Shown: positions 1 to 8,741, numbered from the stretch's first letter. The stretch is 64,000 nt of DNA from Streptomyces natalensis ATCC 27448 (GCF_000935125.1 NZ_JRKI01000061.1:558001-622000), one strand, 5' to 3'. Numbers and translations: made by a program. The notes: generated by a model not told the origin, from the sequence alone.

Positions 1-503
1 ATGTGCGGCGGCTGATGTCGTACGAGGAGCGCACCGCGGGCGGGCTGATGACCACCGATCCGATCGTGCTGCGGCCGGCCTCGACCGTCGCCGAGGCGCT
101 GGCCCGGGTGCGCGACCCGGATCTCTCCCCCGCGCTGGCCGCCCAGGTCTATGTGTGCCGGCCGCCGGACGAGACGCCCACCGGCAAGTACCTGGGCCTG
201 GTCCACTTCCAACGGCTGCTGCGCGACCCGCCGTTCACCCTCGTCAGCTCGATCGCCGACACCGATCTGCCGCCTCTGCCGCCGGACACCCCGCTGCCGC
301 AGGTGACCAGCTATCTGGCCGCGTACAACATGGTGGCCGCGCCGGTCGTGGACGAGAGCGGCGCCCTGCTGGGCGCGGTCACGGTCGACGACGTGCTGGA
401 CCATCTGCTGCCGGAGGACTGGCGCGAGGACGGCCTGCACGGCTCGGGCCCGGCCGGGCTGACCGGCGCCGGGCACCTGGGGAAGGCGGCCGATGGGCGC
501 TGA
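1..503 (+). CDS. MgtE N-domain/CBS-domain protein, 3' part
   Basis: This is the C-terminal 167 or so codons of a gene that begins before the window; the first in-window GTG (position 3) is not a credible start because recognisable domain sequence runs straight into it. The segment begins with the TAGGLMTT motif that marks the end of the MgtE N domain and the start of the CBS pair in magnesium-transporter-like proteins. Two CBS motifs follow, and the second ends with GAVTVDDVLDHLLP. No membrane segment is visible, so this is the soluble regulatory type found in actinobacteria rather than a full MgtE channel. Its last 11 bases overlap the next gene, so the two are probably translated together. 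Confidence 0.8.
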   Translation, partial: VRRLMSYEERTAGGLMTTDPIVLRPASTVAEALARVRDPDLSPALAAQVYVCRPPDETPTGKYLGLVHFQRLLRDPPFTLVSSIADTDLPPLPPDTPLPQVTSYLAAYNMVAAPVVDESGALLGAVTVDDVLDHLLPEDWREDGLHGSGPAGLTGAGHLGKAADGR

Positions 504-1071
504 GGAGCGGGAGTCCAGGGACCGTACGCGGGCGAACGGCGCCTCGGCGGTGCGGCGGGGCACCGCCGAGCGCTCCCGGGTGCGCCTGGACGTGCCGCGC
601 GCACCGCGCCGGACGTTCCTTCCGGAGTACGACCCGGAGGCGTTCGGGCGGCTGTCGGAGAAGATCGCCCGCTTCCTGGGGACCGGCCGGTTCATCGTCT
701 GGATGACCGTCGCCATCATCGTGTGGATCACCTGGAACATCGCCGTGCCCGGCAAGCTGCGCTTCGACGACTACCCGTTCATCTTCCTGACCCTGGCGCT
801 GTCGCTCCAGGCCTCGTACGCGGCGCCGCTGATCCTGCTGGCGCAGAACCGCCAGGCCGACCGGGACCGGATCACCCAGGAGCAGGACCGCAAGCAGAAC
901 GAGCGCTCCATCGCCGACACGGAATATCTGACCCGGGAGATCGCGGCGCTGCGGCTGGGCCTGGGCGAGGTGGCCACCCGCGACTGGATCCGCGACGAGC
1001 TCCAGGACCTGCTGCGGGACCTGGAGCTGCGGCAGATGGTCGAGGCGGAGAGTGACGAACGCGACCGCTGA
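493..1071 (+). CDS. DUF1003 membrane protein
   Basis: 192 aa with a basic N-terminal tail (about 1-60), two transmembrane segments (about 70-90 and 96-116, FIVWMTVAIIVWITWNIAV and FIFLTLALSLQASYAAPLIL) and a charged C-terminal helix rich in Gln, Arg and Asp (about 120-185). The QNRQADRDR stretch after the second membrane segment is typical of DUF1003 proteins. ATG 493 has GGGGAAGG six bases upstream and overlaps the end of the CBS gene. The pairing with an MgtE/CBS protein suggests a role linked to divalent cations, but the family has no firm function. Confidence 0.85.
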   Translation: MGAEERESRDRTRANGASAVRRGTAERSRVRLDVPRAPRRTFLPEYDPEAFGRLSEKIARFLGTGRFIVWMTVAIIVWITWNIAVPGKLRFDDYPFIFLTLALSLQASYAAPLILLAQNRQADRDRITQEQDRKQNERSIADTEYLTREIAALRLGLGEVATRDWIRDELQDLLRDLELRQMVEAESDERDR

Positions 1072-1101
1072 CGGCCTTACCGGAGGCGAGCTCCTGCGCC
1101 G

Positions 1102-1107
1102 TACCAT
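1102..1107 (+). promoter_or_regulatory. probable -10 of a leaderless mrp promoter
   Basis: TACCAT ends six bases before the ATG at 1114. That distance puts the transcription start on or next to the A of the start codon, and no Shine-Dalgarno sequence lies between. Leaderless mRNAs with this TAnnnT-to-ATG spacing are common in Streptomyces. No clear -35 is visible. Confidence 0.45.
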
Positions 1108-1113
1108 CGGGGC

Positions 1114-2268
1114 ATGGCTACCGAGACCACAGGCGCACCGAGCGAGGACGCGATCCGCGACGCGCTCGCGACGGTGAACGACCCCGAGATCCACCGACCC
1201 ATCACCGACCTGGGGATGGTCAAATCGGTGGAGATCGCGGCCGACGGCGCGGTGGCCGTCGTGGTCTACCTCACCGTCTCCGGCTGCCCGATGCGCGAGA
1301 CGATCACCAACAACGTGCGCGACGCCGTCGCCGGGGTCGAGGGCGTCACCGGCGTCAGTGTCGAGCTCGAGGTGATGAGCGACGAGCAGCGCAAGGAGCT
1401 GGCTGCGTCGCTGCGCGGCGGTACGGCCGAGCGCGAGGTGCCGTTCGCCCAGCCCGGGTCGCTGACCCGGGTCTATGCGGTCGCCTCCGGAAAGGGCGGC
1501 GTCGGCAAGTCGTCGGTGACGGTCAACCTCGCCGCGGCGATGGCGGCGGACGGACTGAAGGTCGGTGTCGTGGACGCCGACATCTACGGCCACTCCGTGC
1601 CCCGGATGCTGGGCGCCGACGGCAAGCCCACCCAGGTCGAGAACATGATCATGCCGCCGTCGGCGAACGGCGTGAAGGTCATCTCCATCGGCATGTTCAC
1701 CCCGGGCAACGCCCCGGTGGTCTGGCGCGGCCCGATGCTGCACCGCGCCCTCCAGCAGTTCCTCGCCGATGTCTACTGGGGCGATCTGGACGTGCTGCTG
1801 CTGGACCTTCCCCCGGGCACCGGCGATATCGCCATCTCGGTGGCGCAGCTCGTACCGAACGCCGAGATCCTGGTGGTCACCACCCCGCAGCAGGCCGCCG
1901 CCGAGGTCGCCGAGCGGGCCGGTTCGATCGCGGTGCAGACGCACCAGAAGATCGTCGGCGTGGTGGAGAACATGTCCGGGCTGCCCTGCCCGCACTGCGA
2001 CGAGATGGTCGATGTGTTCGGCACCGGCGGCGGCGAGCGGGTCGCCGAGGGGCTGACGCGGACGACCGGTGCGCAGGTGCCGGTGCTCGGCGCCATCCCC
2101 ATCGACGTGCGGCTGCGCGAGGGCGGCGACGAGGGCAAGCCGGTCGTGCTGACCGATCCCGACTCCCCCGCCGGCTCCGCCATCCGCGCCATCGCGGGCA
2201 AGCTGGGCGGCCGTCAGCGCGGTCTGTCGGGGATGTCGCTGGGGATCACCCCGCGCAACAAGTTCTGA
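1114..2268 (+). CDS. mrp: Mrp/ApbC iron-sulfur cluster carrier ATPase
   Basis: 384 aa. Residues 1-85 form a MIP18/DUF59 domain, and the rest is a deviant Walker-A (SIMIBI) P-loop NTPase with GKGGVGKSS at about 126-134. A CPHC pair near residues 291-294 is the bridging Fe-S site of the Mrp/NBP35 family. The protein is expected to bind and transfer 4Fe-4S clusters to apo-proteins in the cytoplasm. Length and domain order are normal. ATG 1114 appears leaderless. Likely clients in this window include the ferredoxin and the SdhB-type subunit, though that is inference. Confidence 0.92.
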   Translation: MATETTGAPSEDAIRDALATVNDPEIHRPITDLGMVKSVEIAADGAVAVVVYLTVSGCPMRETITNNVRDAVAGVEGVTGVSVELEVMSDEQRKELAASLRGGTAEREVPFAQPGSLTRVYAVASGKGGVGKSSVTVNLAAAMAADGLKVGVVDADIYGHSVPRMLGADGKPTQVENMIMPPSANGVKVISIGMFTPGNAPVVWRGPMLHRALQQFLADVYWGDLDVLLLDLPPGTGDIAISVAQLVPNAEILVVTTPQQAAAEVAERAGSIAVQTHQKIVGVVENMSGLPCPHCDEMVDVFGTGGGERVAEGLTRTTGAQVPVLGAIPIDVRLREGGDEGKPVVLTDPDSPAGSAIRAIAGKLGGRQRGLSGMSLGITPRNKF

Positions 2269-2271
2269 GGC

Positions 2272-2329
2272 CGGGCGGGAGGCTTCCCGCCCGATGCCGA
2301 AGGGGCGGGCCTGTACGGGTCCGCCCCTT
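2272..2329 (+). terminator. double hairpin after mrp
   Basis: Two 9-bp perfect stems in series: 2272-2280 with 2285-2293 (4-nt loop) and 2300-2308 with 2321-2329, the second followed by TTT. It lies between the convergent mrp and the minus-strand gene ending at 2372. Confidence 0.6.
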
Positions 2330-2371
2330 TGCGCTTCGGCGCGCGCCCGCCCGGTCGGCCGGCGGCGCCCG

Positions 2372-3019
2372 TCAGCTGTCGTACTCCGTGATGTCCTTGA
2401 CGACGGAGAAGCCCAGGCCGTAGGCGCTCATCCCGCGCCCGTACGCGCCGATGTGCACCCCGGCGGGGCCGTCGCCCGAGGAGCCGGCCAGGACCCAGCC
2501 GTACTCGGACTCGCGGTAGCGGAACGGCATCGGCACGCCGTCGACCGGCAGCGTCAGTTCGCTCCAGCTCTCGCCGTCGAGGTCGTCGGCCAGTTCCCAG
2601 GCGAGCATGGTCTGCTGGTCGAGCCAGTCCTGGCGCAGCGCGCGGTCCATCTGGGAGGGCCAGGTGCGGGCGAGCAGCCCCGAGCCGGCGAGCCAGGCGG
2701 CCGTGGAGACCGAGGTGGCCTCCAGGGTGCCGGTGCCGTCGGCGCTGCGGCGTACGGGGCGGCTGGCGACGGTCACGACGACCGCGAACCGGTCCTCGTC
2801 CTTGCCGATCTCCGCCCTTATGGTCGGCTCGTGGCCGTGCCCGGTGGCCCCGTGCTCGACGGTGCCGTCCGCTGCCGCGCCGACCTGCATCAGCCAGCGT
2901 GGCCCGGTGAACGCCTCGTCGAGGCCGTACCACGGGAACGCGGCCAGCAGATAGCCGTCGACCTTCCGGCCGACGTCGGCGGACACCTCATCGGTCGGTG
3001 TCGGACTCGTCGTCTCCAC
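2372..3019 (-). CDS. conserved hypothetical protein
   Basis: 215 aa, soluble, with no signal peptide or membrane segment. It is acidic and rich in Trp and Asp, with segments such as FPWYGLDEAF and a C-terminal GLGFSVVKDITEYDS. I do not recognise a catalytic motif. It is transcribed toward mrp and lies 116 bp downstream of no gene on its own strand, so it is probably monocistronic. ATG 3019 begins just before the first conserved-looking block; GGAGGCGCC lies a few bases upstream. Confidence 0.7.
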   Translation of the reverse strand: METTSPTPTDEVSADVGRKVDGYLLAAFPWYGLDEAFTGPRWLMQVGAAADGTVEHGATGHGHEPTIRAEIGKDEDRFAVVVTVASRPVRRSADGTGTLEATSVSTAAWLAGSGLLARTWPSQMDRALRQDWLDQQTMLAWELADDLDGESWSELTLPVDGVPMPFRYRESEYGWVLAGSSGDGPAGVHIGAYGRGMSAYGLGFSVVKDITEYDS

Positions 3020-3135
3020 TGCGCGGCGCCTCCTTGTTGCCCTGCGTCGTGGGCGGCCCGCCCCCCTCAGGCGACCTCACCCCGGACACCGGGAGCATAG
3101 CCATAGGCGTCAACACAGCCGGGCATACGGGCATA

Positions 3136-3621
3136 CTAGGTGGCGTCGGCGTCGAAAGGCGGACGCTCCTGCGCCGGGGCCGCTCCGGTCCTCTTGACCA
3201 GGTCGGGACGGGCGGCGGCGGCCGGTTTCTTCGTGAGGTCGGCGGGTGCGCCGTTCGAGGGGCGCGTCGGGGCATCCGGGGCGCTGTCGCGGGCGTTCAC
3301 GACGTCGCCGAGGTCGGCCATCTCCGACCGGAAGTCGAAGCCGTTGCGGATCTCCTGCAACTCCTTCAGCCCGTATTCGTCCTTCTCCAGGACGTGTTTG
3401 CGCACGAAGTTCTTCGGCTTGAGGTCCTCGAACTCGAAGTCCTTGAACTCCGGGCCGAGCTCGCTGCGGATGTCCTCCTTGGCGCTGTCGGAGAACGCCC
3501 GCACCTTGCGGATGAACCCCATGACGTCCTGGATGACCTTGGGCAGCTTGTCCGGCCCGAAGATCAGCACCGCAAGGATCACGAGCGCCACCAGCTCGAG
3601 GGGTCCTATGTCGAAGAACAC
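3136..3621 (-). CDS. tatB: Sec-independent protein translocase TatB
   Basis: 161 aa. The first 21 residues form the single transmembrane helix of TatB (FFDIGPLELVALVILAVLIF), followed by the GPDKLPK hinge and a long amphipathic helix, then a variable charged tail rich in Pro and Ala. TatB recruits twin-arginine precursors to TatC. The start is the GTG at 3621: AAGGAG lies seven bases upstream and this start puts the membrane helix at the extreme N terminus; in-frame codons further upstream encode unrelated Arg/Pro-rich sequence. It follows the HtrA gene on the same strand (127 bp apart). A Tat-signal amidohydrolase is encoded at 61.8-63.2 kb. Confidence 0.93.
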   Translation of the reverse strand: MFFDIGPLELVALVILAVLIFGPDKLPKVIQDVMGFIRKVRAFSDSAKEDIRSELGPEFKDFEFEDLKPKNFVRKHVLEKDEYGLKELQEIRNGFDFRSEMADLGDVVNARDSAPDAPTRPSNGAPADLTKKPAAAARPDLVKRTGAAPAQERPPFDADAT

Positions 3622-3748
3622 CTTGCAGCTCCTTGGGTCAATCCGCGGCCTTCGATGGCCCGGGGCCGGACAGGGGCCGGGCCGACTATCACGGTACCTG
3701 GCCCGCCGCGTCGGACGGGAGTCGCCCGCGCCAACACGGTGCAAACGA

Positions 3749-5893
3749 TCAGCTGCCGCTGGAGGAGCCCAGCGTCAGCCGAACGGTCCGCTGCTTTCCG
3801 CCCCTTTGGACGCTCAGCGTCAGCGTGTCGCCCGGCCGGTGGCTGCGGACCTTGACGATCAGCTCCTGGCCGCTGTGCACCGGGATGCCGTCCACCTGGG
3901 TGATCACATCGCCCGCCCGGATGCCGGCCTTGGCGCCGGGGCCGCCCGCGACGACCGGCGCCCGGCCGTCCTTGCTGCGGTCGCTGACCCGCGCGCCGTC
4001 CCCGGCGTACTCCATCTCCAGCGTCACGCCGATCACCGGGTGTGTCGCCCGGCCGGTGTTGATCAGCTCCTCGGCGACCCGCTTGGCCTGGTTGATCGGT
4101 ATGGCGAAGCCCAGCCCGATGCTGCCGCCCTGGGCTCCGGCGTCCGGGCCGCCGGTGGTGTCGGCCGCCCGGATGGCGCTGTTGATCCCGATGACGTGCG
4201 CCTCGGCGTCCACCAGGGGGCCGCCGGAGTTGCCGGGGTTGATGGGGGCGTCGGTCTGGAGCGCGTCGACGTAGGAGACATCGCTGCCGTCGCCCTTCTG
4301 GCCGCCCGCGGTGATCGGGCGCTGTTTGGCGCTGATGATGCCGGAGGTCACGGTGTTGGCCAGGTCGTACGGGGCACCGATGGCGACGACCGGGTCGCCG
4401 ACCCGCACCGAGTCGGAGTCGCCGAGGGTGAGCGGCCGCAGTCCCGTGACGCCCTCGACCTGCACCACCGCGAGGTCGTAGCCGCCGTCCTGCCCGACGA
4501 CCTTCGCCCGGGCGGTCTGGCCGCCGCTGAAGGTCACCGATATCTCGCCGTGGCTCCCGGCCGGCTCGACGACGTGGTTGTTGGTCAGGATGTGGCCCTC
4601 GTGGTCGAGGACGAAGCCGGTGCCGGTGCCCTGTTCGACGTCGCCCCGTACGTGGAGGGTGACGACCCCGGGCAGCGCCCGCTGGGCGATTCCCGCGACG
4701 CTGTCGGGGTTACGGCTGCCGCTGTCGTCCGCGGCCTGCGGGAGCTTGATGTCGTTGATGCCGCCGTAGCGCTCGACATAGGCGCCGACGCCGCCGCCGA
4801 CACCGCCCGCGAGCAGCGCCAGCGCCACCGCGCCGATCACCAGCGGCGCCCGGCGGCCGCGGCGGCCGGCGGGCGGCACCGGTGCGGCCGGGCCGCCGTG
4901 GTGGGGCGCGCTCCAGGGGTCGTACTGCTGCCAGGCGCCGGTGGGGGCCGGGGCGGGCGCGGGAACGGGGGCCGGGACGGGGCCGGTGGCCAGGGCCGCG
5001 CGGCTCGCGGCGGAGCGGGGCCCGCCGTCGCCGGGGTGCGGGACGAAGGCGGTGGTCTCGGCGGCGTCGGGCGCCGCGGGCTCCTGGCCGGCGGGCGCGG
5101 GCTTCGTCAGCGAGGGGCCGTCGGGGCCCGGGGGGACGGGCGGCTGTGGCTGCGGGCCGGGGTAGGCCGCGCCGGGAGCCGGGGTCTGGGCGGCGGTCGC
5201 GTACGCGGGAAGCGGGGTGCCCTGCGGCGGGGTCGCCATCGGGCGCTGGACCGGCGGCGCGGGCGCCCAGGGGCCGGGCCCGCCGTACGGGGGCGTGCCG
5301 TACGGGTCCTCGGCGTGCAGCGGGCGCGGGCGCTCCGGCGCACCCTGCGGCGCGGCCGTCGCGGCGGCCGCCGTCTCGTCCCGCCCGTCGGCGCTCACCC
5401 GGCCGAGCGTCACGGTCGAGGCCCCGGATCGCTCCCGGCCGGGCGCCGCGGTGTCGGGTGTGCCGGCATCGGGGGTGGCGGCGGGCTCGGGGGCGGGGGC
5501 TTCGGCCGGGGCTGCCGCTGCGGTTTCGGCTTCGGCCTTCGCTGCGGCTCCGGCATTCGCTACGGCCGCGGCTTCGGCTTCCGTTGCGGCTGCGGCCGCG
5601 TCGTCCGCTGCGGCTTCGCTTTTCGCTTCCGTCGTAGCGGCCGGTCCGGGGACGCCCGGCGCCTCGGCCGTGGCAGCGCCGGAGTCCGCAGGCGCTGCCG
5701 GCGCCCGGTCCGGTGCCGGGAGCGTCCACTCCTCGTCCCCCGCGGCCGCCGCGGCGTCACCGGCCGCCTTCGCCGTGCGGTCGGCGGAGGGGGCCGGTGC
5801 CTGCGGTCCGGCCTGGGCGGATGCCGGCGGGACCGGGCGTCCCGGGCGGCTCCACCACTTCAGCTTCGACCCGGCGGCCTTACCGTCGTCCAT
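3749..5893 (-). CDS. HtrA/DegP-like membrane serine protease with PDZ domain
   Basis: 714 aa. The first ~340 residues are a cytoplasmic, low-complexity Ala/Pro/Glu-rich region, followed by one transmembrane helix (APLVIGAVALALLAGGVGG). The extracytoplasmic part is a trypsin-like domain with triad His in TNNHVV (about 437), Asp in YDLAVV (about 474) and Ser in GNSGGP (about 557), then a C-terminal PDZ domain ending LSVQRGGKQRTVRLTLGS. HtrA proteases degrade or refold damaged envelope proteins. ATG 5893 has GGGGAGA just upstream. It lies downstream of the ECF sigma/anti-sigma pair on the same strand, an arrangement consistent with an envelope-stress regulon. The N-terminal extension is long for the family. 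Confidence 0.92.
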   Translation of the reverse strand: MDDGKAAGSKLKWWSRPGRPVPPASAQAGPQAPAPSADRTAKAAGDAAAAAGDEEWTLPAPDRAPAAPADSGAATAEAPGVPGPAATTEAKSEAAADDAAAAATEAEAAAVANAGAAAKAEAETAAAAPAEAPAPEPAATPDAGTPDTAAPGRERSGASTVTLGRVSADGRDETAAAATAAPQGAPERPRPLHAEDPYGTPPYGGPGPWAPAPPVQRPMATPPQGTPLPAYATAAQTPAPGAAYPGPQPQPPVPPGPDGPSLTKPAPAGQEPAAPDAAETTAFVPHPGDGGPRSAASRAALATGPVPAPVPAPAPAPTGAWQQYDPWSAPHHGGPAAPVPPAGRRGRRAPLVIGAVALALLAGGVGGGVGAYVERYGGINDIKLPQAADDSGSRNPDSVAGIAQRALPGVVTLHVRGDVEQGTGTGFVLDHEGHILTNNHVVEPAGSHGEISVTFSGGQTARAKVVGQDGGYDLAVVQVEGVTGLRPLTLGDSDSVRVGDPVVAIGAPYDLANTVTSGIISAKQRPITAGGQKGDGSDVSYVDALQTDAPINPGNSGGPLVDAEAHVIGINSAIRAADTTGGPDAGAQGGSIGLGFAIPINQAKRVAEELINTGRATHPVIGVTLEMEYAGDGARVSDRSKDGRAPVVAGGPGAKAGIRAGDVITQVDGIPVHSGQELIVKVRSHRPGDTLTLSVQRGGKQRTVRLTLGSSSGS

Positions 5894-6015
5894 GTTCTCC
5901 CCATTTTTCGCCCGCCTGCGTGCGGACCACCGCCACTCGCGGCCCGCGCCCCGTGCAGGGGTGCGCCGGCCAACAGGGATTCAACCAGTTCCGCGCAAGG
6001 CTGCGCAGGGTGCGG

Positions 6016-6954
6016 TCAGTGCCGGTCGGGAGTTGTCGCGGGAGCGGCGGAGCCGGCCAGGCTGTGCCGGGGCTCCAGGGGCGTGAGCGGGGGGTAGGCG
6101 CGGGCGGGCACCGGGCCGGGTCCGTAGGCCACCGGGGCGAGGTGGTACGGGTCGGCCGGGCCGGTCGCGGTGACCAGCGGCGAGGGGTCGAAGCCGCCCG
6201 TAGGGCCCGGGAGCGCGGCATGCGCGAAGGCCGTGCCGGGGGTGTACAGGCGCATCGCGCTGGGGGCCGGGGCCACGGTGGGGCCGCCGGACCGGGCGGT
6301 GCCGTCGCCGGAATCCCCCGTCGCGAGGAAGGCGCCGTTGTGCGCCAGATCGCCGCTGCCCGCCACCGGGGTCGCGCTGAACGGGGTGACGGCCGTACCG
6401 CCGCCGTCGGTGCGGGTGCCGGGGAGGTCGACGGCCGCCTCCAGCGGGAGGACACCGCCGAGCGCCAACGCCGCCAGCGAGACCGCACCGGCCGCCGCGA
6501 AGGCGAACCGGCGGCGCTGCGGCGCGGGCCGCTCCGGCTCATGGACCCGGAAGCCGCGCTGCCGCGACTGCCCGGAGATACCGGCCAGCGCCCGGTCGGC
6601 CCCCCGGCCGTGTCCGGAGGCGGGGACATAGCCGAAGGAACCGCCGCCGCGGACGACGTCACCGCGCCCGAGGCCCCCGCTGCCGAGCCGGCTTCCGGGG
6701 CCGCCCGGATGATCGCCGCCCGGCAAGCCCTGGAGGCGCGCCAGCAGCCCCTCGGAGGGGCCGGGGAGCGCCGCTTGGGCGAAAACGTTCTTCAGCCGGC
6801 GCTGGGCGTCGGCCTCGGCCTTGCACTGTGCGCACGTCGCAAGATGCGCGAGCACCCGCTCGCGCGCATCGTGCCCCAACTCGCCGTCGACCAGGGCCGC
6901 GAGGCGGTCGCCGAGATGCTGCTCGGCGGGGGACGGACCGCCACTGAGGCTCAC
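6016..6954 (-). CDS. membrane zinc-finger anti-sigma factor
   Basis: 312 aa. Residues 10-60 form a zf-HC2/ZAS domain with the His37-x3-Cys41-x2-Cys44 motif (HLATCAQC), which in this class holds the cognate ECF sigma factor. A single membrane helix follows at about 150-169, and about 140 Ala/Pro/Gly-rich residues lie outside the membrane. GTG 6954 overlaps the sigma-factor stop codon (GTGA), so translation is coupled; GAGGAGGT lies nine bases upstream. The protein should sequester the upstream sigma factor until an envelope signal releases it. The extracellular region has no recognisable sensor fold. Confidence 0.88.
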   Translation of the reverse strand: MSLSGGPSPAEQHLGDRLAALVDGELGHDARERVLAHLATCAQCKAEADAQRRLKNVFAQAALPGPSEGLLARLQGLPGGDHPGGPGSRLGSGGLGRGDVVRGGGSFGYVPASGHGRGADRALAGISGQSRQRGFRVHEPERPAPQRRRFAFAAAGAVSLAALALGGVLPLEAAVDLPGTRTDGGGTAVTPFSATPVAGSGDLAHNGAFLATGDSGDGTARSGGPTVAPAPSAMRLYTPGTAFAHAALPGPTGGFDPSPLVTATGPADPYHLAPVAYGPGPVPARAYPPLTPLEPRHSLAGSAAPATTPDRH

Positions 6955-7721
6955 GCGATCCCGACCTCCTCGGTGGAGACCCCGGCCGGCGCCAGCTGCC
7001 GCCGGCGCTCTTCGGCACGCGCCGCCGGGGAGCGGTGCGACAGCGCCTTGCGCAGATGCGACCGGCCGCGGTGGATCCGGCTGCGGACCGTGCCGAGCTT
7101 GACGCCCAGGGTCGCGGCGATCTCCTCGTAGGAGAGGCCCTCGATGTCGCACAGAACGACGGCGGCGCGGAACTCGGGCGCGAGGGTGTCCAGCGCGTGC
7201 TGGACGTCGGCGTCGAAGTGGGTGTCGTCGAAGTGCTGCTGCGGCGCGGGCTCGTTGCTCGGCAGCCGCTCGTCGGCGTCGTCGCCGAGCGAGTCGAAGC
7301 GGATGCGCTGCCGGCGGCGGACCATGTCGAGGAAGAGGTTGGTGGTGATGCGGTGCAGCCAGCCCTCGAAGGTGCCGGGGGTGTACGACGACAGCGAGCG
7401 GAAGACGCGGACGAACACCTCCTGGGTGATGTCCTCGGCGTCGTGCTGGTTGCCCGAGAGGCGGTAGGCGAGGCGATAGACCCGTGCGCTGTGGGTGCTG
7501 ACGATCTCCTCCCAGGTGGGCGGGGCCCACGCCTGCGCATCCCTGTCCTGGGCGAAAGTCGCGGTGGGTGCGGAATCGGCGGTACGGAGACCTGCAGCGG
7601 TGTGTGTCACGGATTTCGGCTCGGCAGACGACCTCTTCCAGCGCCTTCGCACCTTTCGGTCACCTGTCGCAGCCGCACCTCCCCTGGTGGCTCTGGTGGT
7701 GTCCAGTAGGGCCCCTACCAT
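6951..7721 (-). CDS. ECF-type RNA polymerase sigma factor (SigE/RpoE-like)
   Basis: 256 aa from the ATG at 7721, which has GAGGTGG just upstream; in-frame codons up to 7823 are available but lack a better site. Sigma region 2 is visible as RVYRLAYRLSGNQHDAEDIT and region 4 as LDTLAPEFRAAVVLCDIEG followed by the helix-turn-helix SYEEIAATLGVKLGTVRSRIHRGR. The N-terminal ~60 residues before region 2 are variable. The gene is translationally coupled to its anti-sigma factor, with the HtrA protease and TatB genes downstream. A sigma-type promoter at 7870-7896 suggests autoregulation. Confidence 0.93.
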   Translation of the reverse strand: MVGALLDTTRATRGGAAATGDRKVRRRWKRSSAEPKSVTHTAAGLRTADSAPTATFAQDRDAQAWAPPTWEEIVSTHSARVYRLAYRLSGNQHDAEDITQEVFVRVFRSLSSYTPGTFEGWLHRITTNLFLDMVRRRQRIRFDSLGDDADERLPSNEPAPQQHFDDTHFDADVQHALDTLAPEFRAAVVLCDIEGLSYEEIAATLGVKLGTVRSRIHRGRSHLRKALSHRSPAARAEERRRQLAPAGVSTEEVGIA

Positions 7722-7869
7722 ATCCACCTCGCCCGTTAGCTCCGGATAAGCAGTTTTGACCTGCATTTGGTCCTGCTTCCGCCCTTGCCTGCCGTCCTGT
7801 GGCACATCCCGTGTGGTCCTCACCGGCGCATCCCCCCGCTTTTCCGCCGCTTTCCTCCCTGCCCTTTAT

Positions 7870-7896
7870 TAACGCCCGGTCCCATCTGCGGGTTCC
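7870..7896 (-). promoter_or_regulatory. ECF-type promoter upstream of the sigma gene
   Basis: On the minus strand GGAAC (7896-7892) is separated by 17 bases from CGTTA (7874-7870). GGAAC with a CGTNN -10 at 16-17 bp is the standard ECF sigma promoter pattern. Transcription would start near 7862 and give a leader of about 140 bases before the sigma gene. The layout fits autoregulation by the encoded sigma factor. Confidence 0.6.
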
Positions 7897-7920
7897 CGCA
7901 CACAGCGGATACAGTCACGG

Positions 7921-8604
7921 TTGCGTCAACTACGGGGACAGGAGAGGGCCATTACCGGCAACCGGCAGACGAACTTGGCATTCGCCGAGGCGTACGGCGC
8001 CGGGACCCTCGACGAGACGACCGAGGCCGCCCTCGGCTGGTGCCGGGAGCGGGCGCGCCAGACCGGCATCCGTACGGTGACCACCGGCACCGGTGCGGCG
8101 CTGCGGATGCTCGCCGCCACCGCCGACGCCAAGGCGGTCGCCGAGATCGGCACCGGCACCGGCGTTTCGGGCATCTACCTCCTGCACGGCATGCGGCCGG
8201 ACGGCGTGCTGACCACCGTCGACCTGGAACCGGAGCGGCAGACCTTCGCCAAGCAGGCGTTCCGCGAGGCGGGCTTCGCCGGCAACCGCGCCCGGTTCAT
8301 CCCCGGCCGGGCGCTGGATGTGCTGCCCCGGCTCGCGGACGGCGGATACGACCTCGTCTTCTGCGACGGGGACCTGATGGAGTGCCTGGAATATCTCGCT
8401 GAATCGTTGCGCCTGCTACGGCCCGGCGGCCTGGTGTGTTTCGCGGGCGTCTTCGCGGACGGCCGCACCGTCGACTCCGGGGTGCAGCCCGCGGAGGTCC
8501 TGCGGCTGCGGGAACTGCTGCGGGCCATACGGGAGAGCAGTGCGCTGGCGCCGGCCCTGCTGCCGGTGGGCGACGGGCTGCTCTGCGCGGTCAAGCGCGC
8601 CTGA
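7921..8604 (+). CDS. class I SAM-dependent O-methyltransferase
   Basis: 227 aa if the TTG at 7921 is used. It has the O-methyltransferase fold: SAM loop AEIGTGTGVSG (about 80-90), LTTVDLEPE for the acidic ribose-binding residue, and YDLVFCDGD. The C-terminal block LLPVGDGLLCAVKR is typical of the Rv1220c-like actinobacterial group. The start is uncertain: TTG 7921 lacks a ribosome site, whereas GGAGAGG at 7941-7947 sits six bases (from GGAG) before an in-frame ATT at 7951, which would give 217 aa. The gene is divergent from the sigma-factor gene; its substrate is unknown. Confidence 0.88.
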   Translation: MRQLRGQERAITGNRQTNLAFAEAYGAGTLDETTEAALGWCRERARQTGIRTVTTGTGAALRMLAATADAKAVAEIGTGTGVSGIYLLHGMRPDGVLTTVDLEPERQTFAKQAFREAGFAGNRARFIPGRALDVLPRLADGGYDLVFCDGDLMECLEYLAESLRLLRPGGLVCFAGVFADGRTVDSGVQPAEVLRLRELLRAIRESSALAPALLPVGDGLLCAVKRA

Positions 8605-8692
8605 GGCGGACGACGGGGCCGGGCAGGGAACAGAAGCCGGGCCCGGTCAGTGGGACAGGAGTGCGGCCGCGGCCGGCCGAAGGCAACCAAAA

Positions 8693-8741
8693 CGGCCCCG
8701 GCAGGCGGCGCGCCGCATCAGCGCGCCGCCTGCCGGGGCCG
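8693..8741. terminator. strong bidirectional terminator
   Basis: A perfect 21-bp stem (8693-8713 with 8721-8741) with a 7-nt loop lies between the convergent methyltransferase and DUF3117 genes. The minus-strand reading is followed by TTTTGGTTGCC, so it can also stop minus-strand transcripts. Confidence 0.8.
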
